This document shows, one piece after another, positions 59,674 through 64,000 of a DNA stretch of 64,000 bases (positions are counted from its first letter, which is position 1; each line of letters starts with the position of its first letter). The notes under the pieces are model-generated. The model made no database searches. It was not told the DNA's origin and saw only the letters and a program-made list of their open reading frames with translations. The stretch is from positions 946,501 through 1,010,500 of the forward strand of contig NZ_QYUR01000002.1 of assembly GCF_003596405.1 (NCBI RefSeq). The letters are read 5' to 3'. The DNA is from Pseudomonas cavernicola (GTDB lineage Bacteria; Pseudomonadota; Gammaproteobacteria; Pseudomonadales; Pseudomonadaceae). A program made the translations under genes and the position numbers.

Positions 59674-60825
59674 ATGTCGGAAGGCGCTTTAACACTTCCT
59701 AATCAGCGCCACCTTTTCGACATCCCCGATGATGTTGTCTATCTCAACTGCGCCAGCCTCGCCCCGCAAATGTTATCCGTCCGCGCCGCAGGCGAAGCCG
59801 CGATGTCGCGTAACGCTCAACCTTGGAAGATCCACGCAGAGGATTGGTTTACGCAGGTCGAAGAGCTCCGCGCTTTGTTCGCGCAAGTTATCAATGCGGA
59901 TGCCGAAAGCGTGGCATTGATTCCAGCCACCAGCTACGGGCTTTCGGTCGCAGCGGCTAACGTCGAAGCGAAGCCGCATGACCGCATCCTTTTGATCGCC
60001 GATGATTACCCTTCAACCGTGTACACATGGAGAGCTTTCGCAAAGCGAACGGGCGCGGAGATTCTGACGGTTGAGCGAGCCGAACAGGAAAGTTGGACGG
60101 ACGCGATTCTGAAAGTTTTTGATCAGCGCGTGAAGGTAGTTTCAGTGCCGAACGTGCATTGGACGAACGGCGCGCTTATAGATTTGAAACGCATTGGCCA
60201 ACGCGCGCGTGAGGTCGGCGCTACCTTCATCGTTGATGCGAGCCAATCGCTGGGCGCAATGTCGACAGATGTGGCGGAGTTGCGTCCTGATTATCTGGTG
60301 ACGGTCGGCTACAAGTGGCTGCTCGGACCTTTTAGCGTCGGCTATATGTACATTGACAGTGCGCGCCGTGACGGAAAGCCGATTGAGCAGAATTGGATTC
60401 TGCGGGCTGACTCGGAAAACTTCGACGGTCTGGTTGACTATAGAGATGAGTATCAGCCAGGCGCACGGCGGTTCGATGTCGGCGAGCGCACCAACTTCAC
60501 GCTTACGCCTATGGCGATAGCAGCGCTCAAGCAACTGCTCGAATGGGACATTACTCGCATTACGTCCACGCTCTCGAAGATTACCGCGTCAATCGAACGG
60601 CGGGCGGACAGGCTAGGGCTCCGAACACTCGCCGCCGAGCAAAGAGGCCCGCACATGCTTGGCATCGAGTTGCCGAGTGAGAGCCTTAAATCGGTTGCCG
60701 CCCGACTCGCAGAACAGAACGTGTACGTCGGCATTCGCGGCGCGTCAATGCGGGTTTCGCCGCACGTGTACATCACCGAGCGCGACCTGGATCGATTCTT
60801 TAATCTGCTGAAAAATGCTTTGTGA
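59674..60825 (+). CDS. Class V aminotransferase, PLP enzyme
   Basis: A 383-residue fold-type I PLP enzyme of the class V (SufS/NifS/isopenicillin-epimerase-like) branch. VYLNCASLAPQ opens the chain, VDASQSLGAM (D188) holds the pyridine nitrogen and TVGYKWLLGP (K214) provides the Schiff-base lysine. There is no conserved loop Cys of cysteine desulfurases, so an aminotransferase, lyase or epimerase role on small amino acids is more likely. GAGGAG precedes the ATG. Its GC content and codon use are lower than those of the flanking genes, and it lies between ampDh2 and dgcH, genes that are close neighbours in P. aeruginosa. Recent transfer is likely. Confidence 0.8.
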   Translation: MSEGALTLPNQRHLFDIPDDVVYLNCASLAPQMLSVRAAGEAAMSRNAQPWKIHAEDWFTQVEELRALFAQVINADAESVALIPATSYGLSVAAANVEAKPHDRILLIADDYPSTVYTWRAFAKRTGAEILTVERAEQESWTDAILKVFDQRVKVVSVPNVHWTNGALIDLKRIGQRAREVGATFIVDASQSLGAMSTDVAELRPDYLVTVGYKWLLGPFSVGYMYIDSARRDGKPIEQNWILRADSENFDGLVDYRDEYQPGARRFDVGERTNFTLTPMAIAALKQLLEWDITRITSTLSKITASIERRADRLGLRTLAAEQRGPHMLGIELPSESLKSVAARLAEQNVYVGIRGASMRVSPHVYITERDLDRFFNLLKNAL

Positions 60826-61036
60826 TAACTCGACAAATACATACAAGCAGCCTCTTTCTACGAACGGGCGAACTCACAAGTCATTCGAGCCGACCGCCCG
60901 CTAGCGTCCTTTTCATGCTTGTACCGCGTAGGCTGAGTTAGGCCACAGGCCGTAACCCACCAGCCGGCCCATGACGATGGCTGTCGGCATAAAGGGTGGG
61001 TTCCCCCGCCATCGCGGCTGAGTCGGCCTATGGGCT
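60826..61036. other. Intergenic repeat-like DNA after the aminotransferase gene
   Basis: Contains GCGTAGGCTGAGTTAGGCC and TGGGTTCCCCCGCCATCGCGGCTG, repeat-like arms around the junction back to the high-GC backbone. No gene is seen. Confidence 0.4.
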
Positions 61037-63022
61037 TTAACCCACTTCGAGCTGATTGCGGCCGCTGCGTTTGGCCCGGTACAGAGCCTGATCGGCGCGC
61101 TCAAAGACCAGTTCGCCACGCTCACCCGGACTGAACGCCGTGAGCCCCGCGGACAAGGTGATGGTGACGCGCTCGCCCTTGAAGTGGAACGGGCAGGCCT
61201 CTATAGCCGCACGCAGGGTTTCCAGCAGTTGCTGGCCACCCGCCAGCGGCGTCGCCGGAAGCAGCAGGACGAACTCCTCGCCACCGAAGCGGGCAATGAA
61301 GTCGGTCTTGCGCAGACGGCGGCTCAGCTCCCCGGCGATGATCTTCAAGACCTTGTCGCCGGCCAGATGGCCGTAGTTGTCATTGATCCGCTTGAAGTAA
61401 TCGATATCCAACATGGCCAGCAGCAACTCGCCGCCATAGCCCTGCCAGCGCGCCACTTCCAGCTCCAGCCGCTCGCTCCAGGCCGCACGGTTGGGCAAGC
61501 CGGTGAGCGGATCGGTCAGGGCCTTCTGCCGCTGCTCCTCCAGGTGGTCGCGAAAACCCTTGGCTTCCTGCTCCATGCTCGCCACCCGCTCGACCAGGGT
61601 CTGTAACCGCCCGGCGACTTGCTGTTCGCGCTCATCGCGCTGGCGCTGGTACTGCTCCATGGTGCCCAACAAGCTATCCAGACGGTTCTCGACCAGGTGC
61701 TTGAGGTTGCCCAGATCGGTGGCCTCCTGCACGCTGCTGTGCAGCCCATCGACCTGCTGGCGTAGTTCGCTGTCGAGCTCGCGGGCCGCCAGCATCGAAT
61801 CGGCATACCCTTGGTGGGCGTCCTGCAGGCCGCCCTGGAAGGTCGCCAAACGCTCATTCAGTTGCTTGAGGTAACCCTCGAACTCGCGCTGGCCAAGGTC
61901 GGCAAGCGCCAGCATCAGTACGGCAAAATCATCCAGCACCGGTACCAGTTCGTACATGTTCAAGCCGGCCTGGATACGCAGGCGCAACGTGTCGGCTTGT
62001 GGCTGATGACGCTCGGGCAAGGGCAACTCATCGAGCAAGCCCAGCAGCGTCGCCTCGACATGCTCGGCAATCGCGCTGTAGCTCGGTTCGGCGGCGACCG
62101 GTAGGGCATAGAGCGGGTCGGGTAGCGGTATTTCCGCCAGCGTGGCCGCTGCGGGGATTGCCGCCGAGACAACCTGGACAGCACCCTCGGTCAGCAGTGC
62201 AGCGGGGAGCGGCAAGCTGTCCAATCCCGTTAGCGCGGAGTGGGCGAGCGCGCCGCTGAGGTCAGCCGCTGCAATTGACCTCACCTCGTTGAGTACAGGA
62301 GCCCGCGCCAGACTGACCGGCGCGGCGGCCGCGCTGAGCGGCGGCAACGCCACGGCCGATGCTGGTGCGGCAGCGGCGAAACCGTCACCCGGCTCGTCGA
62401 CTACCGTCGCCAGCGCAGTCGCCTCGGCGCGCACTGCCCCCGCTGCGGATGCCTGATGCGCGGTGCTGTCACTCAGCCTCTCGGTCGCCGCCAGGACATT
62501 CTCACGGCCACCGAACAAGCGCTGCAGCAAACCAGGACGCGCCGCTTCGGGGGTTTCCAGCATGGCCAAGGCTTGGCGCTGCAGGCCGTTCAACTCAACG
62601 AGCAACGCCGGCAGCTCACGCAGCTGGCCTGCACGGCCCTCCAGCTGTTTGGTAAAGCGCTTCAGTGGCTTGCGCACCTCACTGGGCAACGGCAAGCCCA
62701 GCAACTGGCCGACCAGTCCGCCGAGCGCACTGGTGACTTGCGCGCCCCGCTCCTGGCGGCGCTGCTCGGAATCCAGCACGGCCCTTTCCAGGCGTGGAAT
62801 CAAGGCAGAAAGCCCGGCATCCATATCGTCGCGGCGAACGATCTCGCGCAAGTCCTGCATGCATTGATCGACCACCTTGTCTGTCCCTTCGGCGGCCAGC
62901 GAGCTGCGCACCAAGCCGCGGCGCAGCAAGTCGAGGCGGGCGTCCCAGCGCCGCTCGAGCTGCTCTTGCTGCTCGAGGCAGCTCAAGTACTTTTCTTTCC
63001 AGCGCTGGGCGTCGTCAGTCAT
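61037..63022 (-). CDS. dgcH: Diguanylate cyclase, DgcH type
   Basis: A 661-residue cyclic-di-GMP synthase. The N-terminal half is helical and Ala/Leu-rich ([34 protein letters not shown] at the start), with a long low-complexity linker (about 200-300) and a coiled coil near 395-485. The C-terminal GGDEF domain has [12 protein letters not shown], the active site GGEEF and an allosteric I-site RKTD five residues upstream, so product inhibition is expected. It makes c-di-GMP for biofilm and motility control. The start resembles P. aeruginosa PA5487. Its ATG overlaps the EEP stop (63019-63022), so the two are coupled. Confidence 0.9.
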   Translation of the reverse strand: MTDDAQRWKEKYLSCLEQQEQLERRWDARLDLLRRGLVRSSLAAEGTDKVVDQCMQDLREIVRRDDMDAGLSALIPRLERAVLDSEQRRQERGAQVTSALGGLVGQLLGLPLPSEVRKPLKRFTKQLEGRAGQLRELPALLVELNGLQRQALAMLETPEAARPGLLQRLFGGRENVLAATERLSDSTAHQASAAGAVRAEATALATVVDEPGDGFAAAAPASAVALPPLSAAAAPVSLARAPVLNEVRSIAAADLSGALAHSALTGLDSLPLPAALLTEGAVQVVSAAIPAAATLAEIPLPDPLYALPVAAEPSYSAIAEHVEATLLGLLDELPLPERHQPQADTLRLRIQAGLNMYELVPVLDDFAVLMLALADLGQREFEGYLKQLNERLATFQGGLQDAHQGYADSMLAARELDSELRQQVDGLHSSVQEATDLGNLKHLVENRLDSLLGTMEQYQRQRDEREQQVAGRLQTLVERVASMEQEAKGFRDHLEEQRQKALTDPLTGLPNRAAWSERLELEVARWQGYGGELLLAMLDIDYFKRINDNYGHLAGDKVLKIIAGELSRRLRKTDFIARFGGEEFVLLLPATPLAGGQQLLETLRAAIEACPFHFKGERVTITLSAGLTAFSPGERGELVFERADQALYRAKRSGRNQLEVG

Positions 63023-63897
63023 GCCGGCGATCCGCGAGGGGCCGTAGTCAGCATCGGTGGCGCATCGCCGAGGCTCTCCGGCAGGCGAATCTCGACCGCC
63101 ACCGGCAGATGATCGGAAATCGGCTGAGCGACCACCCGCACACTCTCCAAGGTCAGACTGGAACTCAGCAGGATATGGTCAAGGCAACGCTGCGGCCGCC
63201 AACTGGGGAACGTCGCCTCCACCTGCGGCGCCAACAGACCCAGATCGCGCAGCGGCGAATGCAGCAGCAGGTCAGAAGCATGGGTGTTCATATCGCCCAT
63301 CAGGACCTGATGTCGGTAACCGCCGATCAGCTCGCGGATATAGGCCAGTTGCCGGGTTCGCGTCCGCGGCCCAAGCGACAGGTGCATCATCACCACCGCC
63401 AGCGCCTCGGCGCCTTCACCAAAGCGCAACAGGATCGCCCCACGCCCAGGCGGGCCGGGCAGCGGATGATCCTCCAACAGCGTTGGCTGCAAGCGGCTGA
63501 GCACACCGTTGCTGTGCTGCGCGAGGTGTCCGAGATTGCGATTGAGTTGCTGGTACCAGTAAGGAAAAGCGCCCAGCTGGGCGAGGTGTTCGACCTGATT
63601 GACATAGCCCGAACGCAGGCTGCCGCCATCGACCTCTTGCAAGGCGACCAGGTCATAGTCGCCGAGTAGCGCGCCGATGCGTTGCAGATTAACGGCTCGC
63701 CCCGTATGCGGTAGCAGATGCTGCCAACCGCGGGTCAGATAATGCCGATAACGCTCGGTGCTATTGCCAACCTGGATATTGAAACTGAGCAGACGCAATC
63801 GACCGTCCGCGGGCAGGCCGCTGGAATCCACGCAGTGCGGGTTGACTTGCGGGTTGCGCAGGCCAGCCACACGTTCGGTACCCCAACGGCGCAGCAT
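63019..63897 (-). CDS. Endonuclease/exonuclease/phosphatase (EEP) family protein
   Basis: A 292-residue member of the EEP superfamily of Mg-dependent phosphoesterases. Active-site motifs are visible in order: [11 protein letters not shown] (Asn), DLVALQEVD (Glu), GDMNTHASD (Asp-x-Asn) and [13 protein letters not shown] (Asp-His). The substrate may be a nucleic acid, phospholipid or inositol phosphate. No signal peptide is visible. It lies between dsbA and dgcH in the order known from P. aeruginosa and is coupled to dgcH by a four-base overlap, which suggests the two act together. Confidence 0.87.
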   Translation of the reverse strand: MLRRWGTERVAGLRNPQVNPHCVDSSGLPADGRLRLLSFNIQVGNSTERYRHYLTRGWQHLLPHTGRAVNLQRIGALLGDYDLVALQEVDGGSLRSGYVNQVEHLAQLGAFPYWYQQLNRNLGHLAQHSNGVLSRLQPTLLEDHPLPGPPGRGAILLRFGEGAEALAVVMMHLSLGPRTRTRQLAYIRELIGGYRHQVLMGDMNTHASDLLLHSPLRDLGLLAPQVEATFPSWRPQRCLDHILLSSSLTLESVRVVAQPISDHLPVAVEIRLPESLGDAPPMLTTAPRGSPA

Positions 63898-63903
63898 GGC
63901 CGC

Positions 63904-64000
63904 TTACTGCGCAGCGCGTTCTTTGGCGATCAGCTGGTCAGCCACATCCAGCGCTTGCTCCGGGCCACCGGAAGAGCTGATGTCGAAACGGTACTTGCCG
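63904..64000 (-). CDS. dsbA: Thiol:disulfide interchange protein DsbA, 3' end
   Basis: Only the last 31 codons are inside the window. The translation KYRFDISSSGGPEQALDVADQLI and KERAAQ with stop at 63904 matches the C-terminus of Pseudomonas DsbA, the periplasmic thiol oxidase that forms disulfides in exported proteins. The catalytic CPHC part and signal peptide lie beyond the right edge. The identification is supported by position upstream of the EEP gene and dgcH. Confidence 0.75.
   Translation of the reverse strand, partial: GKYRFDISSSGGPEQALDVADQLIAKERAAQ

Overview
The window is a piece of a high-GC gammaproteobacterial chromosome, almost certainly Pseudomonas. The reasons are the glutarate module gcdG-gcdH with divergent gcdR, the three-gene transhydrogenase pntAA-pntAB-pntB, the recC-recB-recD order, DUF1127 and DUF2388 small genes, many REP-type palindromes, and the right-hand order ampDh2-like amidase / dgcH-like cyclase / EEP phosphatase / dsbA, which I recall as the PA5485-PA5489 neighbourhood of P. 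aeruginosa.

Layout. 1-803 looks like the end of an integrated element: an AT-rich truncated gene for an exported Cys-rich protein, a gene-poor stretch, then the 3' half of a tRNA. 1050-2354 is a glycosyltransferase. 2470-6174 is glutaryl-CoA catabolism with its LysR regulator. 6634-7527 is a TauD-type dioxygenase. 7909-18167 is an envelope cluster: DUF1302 barrel, DUF1329 protein, penicillin-acylase-family hydrolase, a decayed second DUF1302 copy, a second DUF1329 gene and a large MalT-type LuxR regulator. 18641-21530 is the transhydrogenase operon. 21531-26337 holds repeats, two DUF1127 genes, two DUF2388 genes and a two-domain HEXXH/DUF4105 protein. 26528-29044 encodes a GFA protein, an AEC transporter and a LysR regulator. 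29240-35927 is an arginine/polyamine-type region: AruI-like decarboxylase, collapsed aldehyde dehydrogenase, four-gene ABC importer and collapsed SDR. 36406-38517 encodes CitMHS and TerC membrane proteins. 38773-39750 is an AT-rich alpha/beta hydrolase. 39760-48680 (minus) is recC-recB-recD, with recD frameshifted. 48970-58169 carries a Na/Pi-type transporter, an AraC regulator, an epimerase/symporter pair, DUF5924, an SpmAB-type protein and a DUF3313 lipoprotein. 58336-64000 carries the amidase, a foreign-looking aminotransferase patch, dgcH, EEP and the end of dsbA.

The chromosome shows decay and small mobile DNA. There are five broken genes: a DUF1302 fragment, an aldehyde dehydrogenase, an SDR, recD and a SnoaL-like tail. 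There are four MITE-like elements, two with visible target-site duplications, one of them nested inside another repeat. At least five families of dispersed palindromes occur, and one REP pair lies in frame inside recC. I see no CRISPR array, complete transposase or complete rRNA/tRNA gene. The least understood parts are the duplicated DUF1302/DUF1329-acylase-LuxR cluster, the HEXXH plus DUF4105 protein with its DUF2388 partners, and the lone hydrolase next to recBCD.
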